This document shows positions 7,556 through 14,675 of a DNA stretch of 32,914 nt, piece after piece. This DNA comes from Bacillota bacterium (GTDB lineage Bacteria > Bacillota > Clostridia > Peptostreptococcales > Anaerovoracaceae). Positions within the stretch are counted from its first letter, which is position 1. Each line of letters opens with the position of its first letter. The position numbers and the translations under genes are program-made. The notes under the pieces were generated by a model. The model was not told the origin of the DNA and did no database searches. It was given only the letters and a program-made list of their open reading frames with translations. The stretch lies in the NCBI GenBank assembly GCA_030536355.1, contig JAUNQD010000024.1, forward strand, positions 1 to 32,914, in the 5' to 3' direction.

Positions 7556-7580
7556 ACATATGGTTAGTGACAACTAATTA
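7535..7580 (+). promoter_or_regulatory. Two candidate DtxR/IdeR-type iron operators
   Basis: Box 1: GTTAG (7538-7542), six bases, CTAAC (7549-7553), within a TTAGTTAG...CTAACATA context. Box 2: TTAGT (7564-7568), four bases, ACTAA (7573-7577). Both resemble the TTAGG/CCTAA arms of DtxR-family operators. They overlap and follow the feo promoter. A DtxR-family regulator gene is at 23.4-23.8 kb. The match is by eye, with no binding evidence. Confidence 0.55.
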
Positions 7581-7606
7581 TAATGAGCATTACAGGAGGA
7601 GAAATG

Positions 7607-7819
7607 ATGGCACTTAGAGAAGCAGAGGCTGGAAGAGAATATATTATCCGGGACATAAGAACTGATGACGAGGAAATGAATGCATTTCTGTTTTCACTGG
7701 GATGCTATTCAGGAGAGCCTATCACAGTAATCAAACACAGGAAGAGCGGATGCGTAGTTTCCATCAAAGATGGCAGATATAATATCGATAATATGCTGGC
7801 ATCAGCTATTTTAGTTTAA
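7607..7819 (+). CDS. feoA: FeoA-family ferrous iron transport protein
   Basis: A 70-residue SH3-like FeoA protein. The visible pattern is MALREAEAGREYIIRDIR, then an F-LGCYSGEPITVIKH strand-turn (the usual LG-x-x-G-x-x-I-x-V motif) and a C-terminal ASAILV strand. FeoA is a small cytosolic partner of the FeoB permease. The ATG at 7607 gives seven bases to AGGAGG; ATG 7604 is equally in frame at four bases, and an ATG at 7583 lies upstream of the ribosome site and is unlikely. It is the first gene of the operon behind the candidate iron-regulated promoter. Confidence 0.88.
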   Translation: MALREAEAGREYIIRDIRTDDEEMNAFLFSLGCYSGEPITVIKHRKSGCVVSIKDGRYNIDNMLASAILV

Positions 7820-7827
7820 TCAATAAT

Positions 7828-7844
7828 GTGGTGCACTGCACCAC
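7828..7844 (+). other. 17-base perfect palindrome between feoA and feoB
   Basis: GTGGTGCACTGCACCAC has 8-bp arms around a single central C. As RNA it cannot close fully without a small loop, but five to six pairs would form; TTATATTTT follows. A second weak stem (TAGTC-AA-GACTA, flanked by CGGG/CCCG) lies at about 7855-7880. These could give partial termination or mRNA processing between feoA and feoB, or bind a dimeric protein. Confidence 0.5.
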
Positions 7845-7921
7845 TTATATTTTGCGGGCGAGTTAGTCAAGACTACCCGTTAAAAGAATAGTAGTAAATC
7901 ATTTTTTCAAAGGAGGAGCGA

Positions 7922-9922
7922 ATGAGAATTGCTTTAACAGGTAATCCGAACAGTGGTAAGACAACTATGTATAACGTGATTACCGGTAGAAATGAAAAGG
8001 TCGGAAATTGGGCAGGAGTAACTGTAGATAAGAAAGAAAGCCCAATCAAAAAAAGTTTTTATGATCGAGAAGAAGAGCTGGTGGCAGTCGATCTGCCGGG
8101 TGCGTACTCTATGTCACCATTCACATCAGAAGAAAGCATCACAAGCAGTTATGTAAATAACGAAAATCCTGATGTTATCATCAACATAGTAGATGCGACT
8201 AATTTGAGCAGAAGCTTATTCTTCACAACACAGCTGATGGAACTTGGCATTCCTGTAGTTGTGGCTCTCAATAAGAGTGACATCAATGAGAAAAAAGATA
8301 ATAAGATCGATGAAGCAAAGCTTGCGGAAAAGCTGGGATGTCCTGTTGTTAAGACAGTTTCCATCACTGCAAATGATGAGGGGATAGCAAAAGTCATTCA
8401 GGAGGCAGTTGCTCTCATGGGTGCAGGACAGAAAGCTCCTTACGTACAGGAAGCCATCGATCTTCATGATAAGGCAGCTGTTGAAGCAGCAGACAGAAAG
8501 CGATATGCATTCGTAAACAATATCGTATCCGAAGTTGAAACTCGTAAAATCCTTACTAAGGATACTAATAAACAAGATAAGATAGATAATGTATTAACTA
8601 ATAAATTCGCAGGTATAGCAGTGTTTGCTCTCGTTATGTGGGCGGTGTTCGCCATATCACAGACTTACCTTGGTCCGATCATCGCAGATTGGCTTGTAGG
8701 ATGGATCGAAACTTTCCAGGGCTGGACAGCAGAACAGCTCAGCGGTGCTTCACCGTTCATGCAGTCACTGATAGCTGACGGTATAGTAGGCGGCGTTGGT
8801 GCGGTAGTTGGATTCCTGCCGCTTGTTATGGTAATGTATTTCCTGCTGGCACTGCTTGAGGACTGCGGATATATGGCTCGTGCCACTGTAGTTCTGGATC
8901 CGATTTTTAAGAAAGTCGGTCTTTCAGGCAAGTCAGTTATCCCGTTCATCATAGGAACAGGATGTGCGATTCCGGGTATCATGGCAAGCCGTACTATCAG
9001 AAATGAAAGAGAGAGAAGAGCGACTGCAATGCTGACTCCTTTCATGCCTTGCGGAGCGAAGCTCCCTGTGATAGCGCTCTTTGCGGGAGCATTCTTCCCT
9101 GGAGCATCATGGGTAGGCGTTACGATGTACTTTGTCGGTATCGTATTGATACTGCTTGGTGCACTGCTTGTAAATAAGATCTCAGGACATAAGTACAGGA
9201 AGTCATTTTTCATCATGGAACTTCCTGAGTATAAGGCTCCAAGCCTAGGTAAAGCATGTATGTCAATGCTTTCAAGAGCCAAGGCATACATAATCAAAGC
9301 CGGAACTATCATCTTGGTATGCAATGCGGTAGTTCAGATCATGCAGACATTCAACTGGCAGCTGCAGGTAGTAGAAGAAGGTATGGAAAACACATCTATA
9401 CTGGCAACTATTGCATCACCGTTTGCTATAGTTCTCATCCCGCTGGGATTCGGAGCATGGCAGCTGGCAGCGGCGGCTATAACAGGCTTTATCGCTAAGG
9501 AAAATGTTGTAGGAACACTGGCTGTATGTTATGGTATAACTAACTTCATCGATACAGAAGAACTGGCGTTAGTCGGTGGTGCAGGAGATGTTGCTGCGAC
9601 TATGGGTCTTACAGCTGTAGCAGCGCTGGCTTATCTGATGTTCAATCTTTTCACACCGCCATGCTTCGCAGCTATCGGTGCGATGAATTCAGAAATCAAG
9701 AGCAAGAAGTGGCTCTTCGGAGGTATCGGACTTCAGCTGGCGACAGGATATACAGTAGCATTTCTCGTATATCAGATCGGAACTCTCATCACTTTGGGTC
9801 ACCTTGGTACAGGTTTCGTTCCGGGGCTGATCATAGTGGCTCTGATCGCGGCATACATTGTATACCTGTGCATCAAGGCAGACAGAGAACTTGATGCAGA
9901 ATATGCTGCTCAGCCGGCATAA
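7922..9922 (+). CDS. feoB: Ferrous iron permease FeoB
   Basis: Fe(II) transporter in the cytoplasmic membrane, 666 residues. The N-terminal GTPase domain shows G1 GNPNSGKTT (7-15), G3 DLPG (57-60) and G4 NKSD (117-120). A helical GDI-like spacer follows to about residue 220. The permease part has two Gate-type segments, with conserved LEDCGYMARAT, GTGCAIPGIMASR and FMPCGAKLPV, and then a second half with FIAKENVVGTLAV and FTPPCFAAIGAM. The length is on the compact side for the family. AAAGGAGGAG precedes the ATG. It is followed by the Cys-rich partner gene, so the operon is feoA-feoB-small protein. Confidence 0.97.
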   Translation: MRIALTGNPNSGKTTMYNVITGRNEKVGNWAGVTVDKKESPIKKSFYDREEELVAVDLPGAYSMSPFTSEESITSSYVNNENPDVIINIVDATNLSRSLFFTTQLMELGIPVVVALNKSDINEKKDNKIDEAKLAEKLGCPVVKTVSITANDEGIAKVIQEAVALMGAGQKAPYVQEAIDLHDKAAVEAADRKRYAFVNNIVSEVETRKILTKDTNKQDKIDNVLTNKFAGIAVFALVMWAVFAISQTYLGPIIADWLVGWIETFQGWTAEQLSGASPFMQSLIADGIVGGVGAVVGFLPLVMVMYFLLALLEDCGYMARATVVLDPIFKKVGLSGKSVIPFIIGTGCAIPGIMASRTIRNERERRATAMLTPFMPCGAKLPVIALFAGAFFPGASWVGVTMYFVGIVLILLGALLVNKISGHKYRKSFFIMELPEYKAPSLGKACMSMLSRAKAYIIKAGTIILVCNAVVQIMQTFNWQLQVVEEGMENTSILATIASPFAIVLIPLGFGAWQLAAAAITGFIAKENVVGTLAVCYGITNFIDTEELALVGGAGDVAATMGLTAVAALAYLMFNLFTPPCFAAIGAMNSEIKSKKWLFGGIGLQLATGYTVAFLVYQIGTLITLGHLGTGFVPGLIIVALIAAYIVYLCIKADRELDAEYAAQPA

Positions 9923-9969
9923 GACATAAATTGATTAGTATGTAGATCAAAGGAAACAGAGGTATTGGA

Positions 9970-10146
9970 ATGGCAAATTTTATTGCAGGTCTTATAGTTG
10001 TGGTATGCATAGGTGCAGCCGTAACTTACATAATAAAGGCTAAGAAAAAAGGCGTTAGATGCATCGGCTGTCCTTCAGCAGGAACATGCGCTCATGCTAA
10101 TAATAGCGAAGGTGGATGTTCCGGATGTAACGGAGGATGCCATTAA
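9970..10146 (+). CDS. FeoB-associated Cys-rich membrane protein
   Basis: A 58-residue protein read directly from the sequence: an N-terminal transmembrane helix (FIAGLIVVVCIGAAVTYII), a Lys-rich stretch (KAKKKG), then a cysteine-rich tail (RCIGCPSAGTC ... GCSGCNGGC). This is the architecture of the small FeoB-associated Cys-rich membrane family found after feoB in many Firmicutes. Its exact role in iron uptake is not established; the cysteines could hold Fe(II). The ATG has AGAGG seven bases upstream. It is the last gene of the feo operon, 47 bases after feoB. Confidence 0.85.
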   Translation: MANFIAGLIVVVCIGAAVTYIIKAKKKGVRCIGCPSAGTCAHANNSEGGCSGCNGGCH

Positions 10147-10175
10147 ATAAACAATATATTTACTCATGTGAAATC

Positions 10176-11192
10176 CTAATAGACTTCTGTCCCGCTGTAA
10201 TAGTGGGACAGAATTTTTTTGTAGTTATAGCCTTCTTTTGCCATGCCGTCAGCCCCGTATTGGCTCATGCCAACGCCATGTCCTGAACCATTGGAGATGA
10301 ATGTGATAGTGTCATCGTCGATATCGATGGTGAAATTAGCAGATGAAAGTCCCAGTGCCTCTCTGACTTGTCGACCGGTTAAGGACGATGATCCTATATT
10401 CATTTTATCAACCCGCCCGCCATCACTTCTGTTTACGATCTTGATGTTTTCTGAGGTGATTTGTCCGAAATATGTATTGGGAAAAAAAGACTTGAGTTTA
10501 GATGCGAACATGTCTATAGTAAATGACGTTTTTTCATTTTGATGTGTAGCCTCATCTTCATAAGGGCTTTCTACACTTACCAGATAAGGCACCGCAGCGG
10601 CAAAAACATCTTCAGAGTTCTCAGTCATCCCGCCGCTTGAAGAATGAAAAAGGGCTTGTTGGACCAGTTTGCCGTCATAATATAAAAGTTCTCCTTTAGT
10701 CTCCTTTACTGCGGAACAGATTTTCTTAAAATCTTTCTTCATCCATTGATTTCCTTTTATAGTGCGCAGCTCTTTTTCACTTTTATATACTTGACAATGT
10801 GTCGTATCACAAAGGGGCGCATCAGGGTGTGCAGAAGGGTTGCCTGAAGAGACAGAGTTTGTGATCTTAGCAGCGGCATAAGTTCTTGCTGCGACTGACT
10901 GAGCTTTGAGAGCTTCAGTATGAAAAGTAGAAGGCATCTCGCAGGAAACAACACCTGTTATATAATCTCCAAATGGTATTTTTTCTGTTTTCCCCGAAGT
11001 TGTTCTGTAGACTTCGGCGTAATTCGGCAATATGATTTTTTCATAAGAAGCTTGGTCGTTGTCATGATCTGATGTTTTATCAGGTGTGAGTTTGATCGTA
11101 ATAAGGGGAATCAGGACCAGGAGGACAGACATAAATAACGCCAGGGCAATAGCGATTTTGATATTACGAGAAGAAAATATTCGTTTCAACAT
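10176..11192 (-). CDS. spoIID: Stage II sporulation protein D (engulfment lytic transglycosylase)
   Basis: SpoIID cuts glycan strands after SpoIIP has removed stem peptides, driving membrane migration during forespore engulfment. The 338-residue protein has an N-terminal transmembrane helix (about residues 10-36), then a periplasm-side domain with the conserved VVSCEMPSTFHTEALKAQSVAARTYA (contains the catalytic Glu), HCQVYK, FHSSSGGMTENSEDVF, and the C-terminal GSGHGVGMSQYGADGMAKEGYNYKKILSHYYSGTEV. The start MLKRIF is chosen for AAGGAG seven bases upstream; an upstream in-frame ATG at 11225 has no ribosome site. A sigma-E promoter lies just upstream. SpoIIP is encoded later in this window; SpoIIM, the third DMP subunit, is absent. 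Confidence 0.95.
   Translation of the reverse strand: MLKRIFSSRNIKIAIALALFMSVLLVLIPLITIKLTPDKTSDHDNDQASYEKIILPNYAEVYRTTSGKTEKIPFGDYITGVVSCEMPSTFHTEALKAQSVAARTYAAAKITNSVSSGNPSAHPDAPLCDTTHCQVYKSEKELRTIKGNQWMKKDFKKICSAVKETKGELLYYDGKLVQQALFHSSSGGMTENSEDVFAAAVPYLVSVESPYEDEATHQNEKTSFTIDMFASKLKSFFPNTYFGQITSENIKIVNRSDGGRVDKMNIGSSSLTGRQVREALGLSSANFTIDIDDDTITFISNGSGHGVGMSQYGADGMAKEGYNYKKILSHYYSGTEVY
10185..10220 (+). terminator. feo operon terminator, embedded in the spoIID 3' coding end
   Basis: TTCTGTCCC (10185-10193) pairs with GGGACAGAA (10205-10213), with a GC/GT inner extension, and seven T residues follow. The hairpin lies inside the last codons of spoIID on the other strand (encoding YYSGTE), so the same bases serve a coding role and a terminator. 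Confidence 0.8.
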
Positions 11193-11224
11193 ATTTAAAC
11201 TCCTTAAAACCAGATATTCGTACA

Positions 11225-11253
11225 AGTTTATGTGGGTATTTTTGAAACTATGC
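11225..11253 (-). promoter_or_regulatory. Sigma-E-type promoter of spoIID
   Basis: Read on the minus strand: GCATAGT (11253-11247), a 14-base spacer and CATAAACT (11232-11225). This matches the Bacillus sigma-E consensus (GMATATT, 14 bases, CATACAMT) at all but one position in each hexamer-like element, with the right spacing. spoIID is a classic mother-cell sigma-E gene. Confidence 0.7.
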
Positions 11254-11270
11254 AGTATAATCTATAATAT
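11242..11270 (+). promoter_or_regulatory. Sigma-A-type promoter for the oxidoreductase/fumarase operon
   Basis: TTGAAA (11242-11247), 17 bases, TAATAT (11265-11270); overlapping TATAAT sequences occur at 11256-11261 and 11263-11268. The -35 shares bases with the -35 of the divergent sigma-E promoter. Confidence 0.55.
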
Positions 11271-11294
11271 AGGCATTTAAAAGGAGCGTTACTC

Positions 11295-11864
11295 ATGAAG
11301 ACTTTATTTATTAATGCATGTGTGAGACCTGAGTCCCGCACTAAAATATTGGCAGATCACGTACTTGCTAAGGTTGGCGGAGATGTTGAAGAAGTCAATC
11401 TTGAGAAAGAAAACATACAGCCGCTGGATCATAAAAGAATGTTGCAGAGAGATGAACTGATCAAAAATCCTGATGGATCTGATAATATGCTGAAATATGC
11501 GAGACAGTTCGCTGATGCAGAAATAATAGTTTTCGCTGCCCCATACTGGGATCTTTCTTTTCCTGCCGTGGTGAAAAATTACCTTGAAGCAGTAACTGTG
11601 CAGGGAGTAACATTCAGATATAATGAAGAGGGAATACCTGAAGGTTTATGCAAAGGGCAGAAAGTCATATATGTCATGACAGCAGGAGGTCCATGTGAAG
11701 GTTTCAATTTTGGATTTGATTACGTCAAGGGGTTATGCCAAATGCTTTATGGTATAAAGGATGTCAAGTGCTTCAAAGCCGAAATGCTTGATGTCATAGG
11801 TGTAGATATCGAAGCGGCCCTGCAGAAAGCTAAAGATGATATAGACAGAGAACTGGGGAAGTAA
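11295..11864 (+). CDS. NAD(P)H-dependent flavodoxin-fold oxidoreductase
   Basis: 189 residues of the flavodoxin-like NAD(P)H dehydrogenase (quinone)/FMN-dependent azoreductase family. The N-terminal TLFINACVRPESRT is the FMN phosphate-binding loop, FAAPYWDLSFPAVVKNYLEAV is the signature azoreductase segment (about 85-105), and VMTAGGPCEGFNFGFDYVKGL contacts the flavin ring. Such enzymes reduce quinones or nitro/azo compounds with NAD(P)H; the natural substrate here cannot be told. AAAGGAG precedes the ATG. It is 25 bases ahead of the fumarase alpha gene, so they may form one operon. Confidence 0.85.
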   Translation: MKTLFINACVRPESRTKILADHVLAKVGGDVEEVNLEKENIQPLDHKRMLQRDELIKNPDGSDNMLKYARQFADAEIIVFAAPYWDLSFPAVVKNYLEAVTVQGVTFRYNEEGIPEGLCKGQKVIYVMTAGGPCEGFNFGFDYVKGLCQMLYGIKDVKCFKAEMLDVIGVDIEAALQKAKDDIDRELGK

Positions 11865-11889
11865 TGATAAGTGATCATAGGAGTCGAGC

Positions 11890-12732
11890 ATGCGTGAGAT
11901 CGATGTTAAAATCATAGAAAAGAAAATAGCTGAGCTTTGCATAGAAGCTAATCATTTCCTGGGGAATGATGTTAAGTCTTGCATCAAGAGAATGGCATCT
12001 GAAGAGGATTGGCCTGTGGCGACAGATGTCCTTAGAAGCATTGAGGAGAATATAAATATAGCTGAAGAAGGCGTATTTCCACTCTGCCAGGACACGGGAA
12101 TGGCATGTGTGTTTCTTGAAATAGGACAGGATGTACATCTTACAGGAGGGTTACTGGAAGACGCAGTCAATGAAGGCGTGAGAAAAGGTTATACAGAAGG
12201 ATACCTGAGGAAATCTATAGTTGAAGATCCCTTAAGACGTATCAATACAGGCGACAATACTCCTGCGTACATCCATACTGAAATCGTTGGAGGAGACAAG
12301 ATAAAAATCACAGTTGCGCCTAAAGGGTTCGGCTCTGAAAATATGAGCAGGATAAAAATGCTTCCTCCTTCCGCAGGAGAAAAAGGTGTCAAGGATTTCG
12401 TTGTGGAAACAGTCGAATCAGCCGGAGCCAATCCTTGTCCGCCGATCGTCGTAGGTGTTGGCATAGGAGGGACATTTGATAAGGCTGCATTGATGGCAAA
12501 AAAAGCCTTATTGGTTCCTGCTGACAATGTTAACGAAGATCCATATTATGCACAGATGGAAGAGGAATTGCTCGATCGTATAAATCAGCTTGGAATAGGA
12601 CCTCAGGGCTTTGGCGGCAGGACTACAGCTCTTGCTGTGAACGTCATCGCCGCACCTACACATATCGCAGGACTGCCTGTGGCGGTAAACATAAACTGTC
12701 ATGTAAGCAGACATAAGGAAGCAGTTATCTAA
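11890..12732 (+). CDS. Class I fumarate hydratase (or tartrate dehydratase), alpha subunit
   Basis: 280-residue alpha subunit of the oxygen-sensitive, [4Fe-4S]-dependent two-subunit hydratases: fumarate to L-malate, or L-tartrate to oxaloacetate in relatives. The three cluster cysteines are visible as Cys66 (PLCQDTGM), Cys183 (GANPCPPIVVG) and Cys270 (NINCHVSRH). PKGFGSENMSRIKML (144-158) is also conserved. The start has AGGAG six bases upstream. The beta-subunit gene follows after 25 bases. Fumarase is the likelier role in an anaerobe running part of a reductive or oxidative C4 pathway, but sequence alone does not separate it from tartrate or mesaconate hydratase. Confidence 0.9.
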   Translation: MREIDVKIIEKKIAELCIEANHFLGNDVKSCIKRMASEEDWPVATDVLRSIEENINIAEEGVFPLCQDTGMACVFLEIGQDVHLTGGLLEDAVNEGVRKGYTEGYLRKSIVEDPLRRINTGDNTPAYIHTEIVGGDKIKITVAPKGFGSENMSRIKMLPPSAGEKGVKDFVVETVESAGANPCPPIVVGVGIGGTFDKAALMAKKALLVPADNVNEDPYYAQMEEELLDRINQLGIGPQGFGGRTTALAVNVIAAPTHIAGLPVAVNINCHVSRHKEAVI

Positions 12733-12757
12733 AACAATTACAAATGGAGAATGATCG

Positions 12758-13318
12758 ATGGAAATAAGGATCAAAGAGCCTTTTACTAAAGATAAAATAA
12801 AAGGTCTGAAAGCAGGAGACAGCGTTCTTCTGACAGGTACGATATATACTGCCAGAGATGCGGCGCACAAGAGAATTACGGAAATGCTTGAACGAGGCGA
12901 AAACCTGCCCTTTGCATTAGAAGATTCTGCGATATATTACGTGGGTCCCACACCTGCTAAGGAAGGTATGCCTATAGGGTCGGCAGGACCGACAACCAGT
13001 TACAGAATGGATGCATATGCACCGGCACTTCTTGATTTGGGGCAGACTGTAATGATCGGTAAGGGTCAGAGAAATGAAGATGTCAAGGCAGCGGTTTTAA
13101 AAAACGGAGCGGTGTATCTGGCCGCCATAGGAGGAGCCGCAGCCCTCATGGCAAAGAGCATAAAATCATCCGAAGTGATCGCTTTTGATGATCTGGGGGC
13201 CGAAGCGGTCAGGAAACTATATGTGGAGGACTTCCCTGTTACGGTCATTCTTGATGCTCATGGCGGAGATTTATACAAACAGGGAAGAGAAAACTATTTG
13301 AAATCTATAAATAAATAG
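12758..13318 (+). CDS. Class I fumarate hydratase (or tartrate dehydratase), beta subunit
   Basis: 186-residue beta subunit that completes the active site with the alpha subunit upstream. Recognisable segments are LLTGTIYTARDAAHKRI (26-42), GPTTSYRMD (about 76-84), MIGKGQRNEDV, and YLAAIGGAAALMAKSI, all typical of TtdB/FumB C-terminal domains. The last codons contain the -35 box of the metY promoter. As separate alpha and beta polypeptides this is the split form common in Clostridia and archaea rather than the fused E. coli FumA form. Confidence 0.9.
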   Translation: MEIRIKEPFTKDKIKGLKAGDSVLLTGTIYTARDAAHKRITEMLERGENLPFALEDSAIYYVGPTPAKEGMPIGSAGPTTSYRMDAYAPALLDLGQTVMIGKGQRNEDVKAAVLKNGAVYLAAIGGAAALMAKSIKSSEVIAFDDLGAEAVRKLYVEDFPVTVILDAHGGDLYKQGRENYLKSINK

Positions 13319-13326
13319 TGTATAAT
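13298..13326 (+). promoter_or_regulatory. Sigma-A promoter of metY
   Basis: TTGAAA (13298-13303), exactly 17 bases, and a perfect TATAAT (13321-13326). The -35 lies within the last codons of the fumarase beta gene. Only about 30 bases separate the expected transcript start from the metY ATG, leaving no room for a SAM riboswitch or T-box. Confidence 0.75.
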
Positions 13327-13362
13327 TTTAGTCTAATATAAATTACGAAAGGAAGGAATACC

Positions 13363-14631
13363 ATGGGAATAGGAACTAAATGTGTACAGGACGGTTACAG
13401 ACCGGGAAACGGAGAACCTAGACAGGTGCCTATCATTCAGAGCACCACTTTTAGATACAGCTCAAGTTCAGATATGGGCAAACTCTTTGACTTGGAAGCT
13501 GAAGGATATTTCTACACAAGGCTTCAGAATCCTACAAATGACTATGTAGCAAACAAGATCGCTTCACTGGAAGGCGGTACAGCTGCTATGCTGACTTCAT
13601 CAGGACAGGCAGCTAACTTCTATGCAGTATTCAACATCGCATCATCGGGAGATCACGTTGTAGCATCTTCAGCCATCTATGGTGGTACATATAATCTGTT
13701 CGCAGTTACAATGAAGAGAATGGGGATCGAATTCACTTTCGTTCCGCCGCATGCTACAGCAGAAGAACTGGAAGCAGCATTCAAGCCTAACACTAAGGCT
13801 GTATTCGGTGAAACTATCGCGAACCCAGCACTGAGCGTACTTGATATCGAAGCATTTGCAGATGCTGCTCATAAGCACGGTGTGCCTCTCATCATCGATA
13901 ATACATTCGCTACACCTGTTCACTGCAGACCGTTTGAATTTGGCGCTGACATCGTTACACATTCAACTACTAAATACATGGATGGGCATGGTGCCGGTGT
14001 GGGTGGATGCATCGTTGATTCAGGCAAATTTGACTGGACTAAATATCCTGAAAAGTTCCCGGGACTGTGTGAACCTGATGACAGTTACCACGGAGTAACA
14101 TATACAGAAAGATTCGGCCTTGAAGGAGCATTTATAACTAAGGCAACTGCACAGCTTATGAGAGACTTCGGATCTATCCAGTCACCTCAGAATGCATTCC
14201 TTCTGAACCTGGGTCTTGAAAGTCTTCATGTAAGAATGAAGAGACATGCAGAAAACGGCCTTGCTGTTGCTAAGTATCTGCAGCAGCATGAAAAGGTAGA
14301 ATGGGTAAAATACTGCGGTCTCGAAGGAGACGACGATTATGAACTGGCTCAGAAATATCTGCCTAACGGTTCATGTGGAGTAGTTTCATTCGGTGTAAAG
14401 GGCGGAAGAGCTGCTGCTGAAGAATTCATGGGTAAGCTGAAAATCGCAGCCATCGAAACTCATGTTGCTGATGCCAGAACTTGCTGCCTGCACCCTGCAA
14501 GTGCTACTCACAGACAGATGAATGATGAAGAGCTGGCCGCTGCGGGAGTAAGCCCTGATCTTGTGAGATTCTCATGCGGACTTGAAGACGCAGAAGACCT
14601 GATCGCTGATATCGAACAAGCTTTGAAATAA
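13363..14631 (+). CDS. metY: O-acetylhomoserine sulfhydrylase (aminocarboxypropyltransferase)
   Basis: PLP enzyme of the Cys/Met metabolism family: O-acetylhomoserine plus sulfide gives homocysteine and acetate. The 422-residue length fits MetY. The N-terminus TKCVQDGYRPGNGEPRQVPI with STTF and YTRLQNPTND is the family hallmark. The PLP lysine is Lys204 in THSTTKYMDGHG, and LIIDNTFATP (176-185) holds the Asp that binds the pyridine nitrogen. It has its own promoter and lies 44 bases ahead of metA, which makes its substrate. A methionine gamma-lyase is a less likely alternative, given length and context. Confidence 0.93.
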   Translation: MGIGTKCVQDGYRPGNGEPRQVPIIQSTTFRYSSSSDMGKLFDLEAEGYFYTRLQNPTNDYVANKIASLEGGTAAMLTSSGQAANFYAVFNIASSGDHVVASSAIYGGTYNLFAVTMKRMGIEFTFVPPHATAEELEAAFKPNTKAVFGETIANPALSVLDIEAFADAAHKHGVPLIIDNTFATPVHCRPFEFGADIVTHSTTKYMDGHGAGVGGCIVDSGKFDWTKYPEKFPGLCEPDDSYHGVTYTERFGLEGAFITKATAQLMRDFGSIQSPQNAFLLNLGLESLHVRMKRHAENGLAVAKYLQQHEKVEWVKYCGLEGDDDYELAQKYLPNGSCGVVSFGVKGGRAAAEEFMGKLKIAAIETHVADARTCCLHPASATHRQMNDEELAAAGVSPDLVRFSCGLEDAEDLIADIEQALK

Positions 14632-14675
14632 GGATAATAAGTTGATTGACCATAGAATAAGGAGACTTTGACAAA

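Noticed and set aside
8665..9324. 219-codon open frame on the minus strand
   Set aside because: It lies wholly antisense to feoB, has no ribosome site, and its translation looks low-complexity (Ser/Pro/Ala/Thr-rich), as expected for a shadow frame of a membrane protein gene.
13319..13362. SAM riboswitch or T-box before metY
   Set aside because: The gap is only 44 bases and is taken up by the -10 box and the ribosome site, so there is no room for either element.
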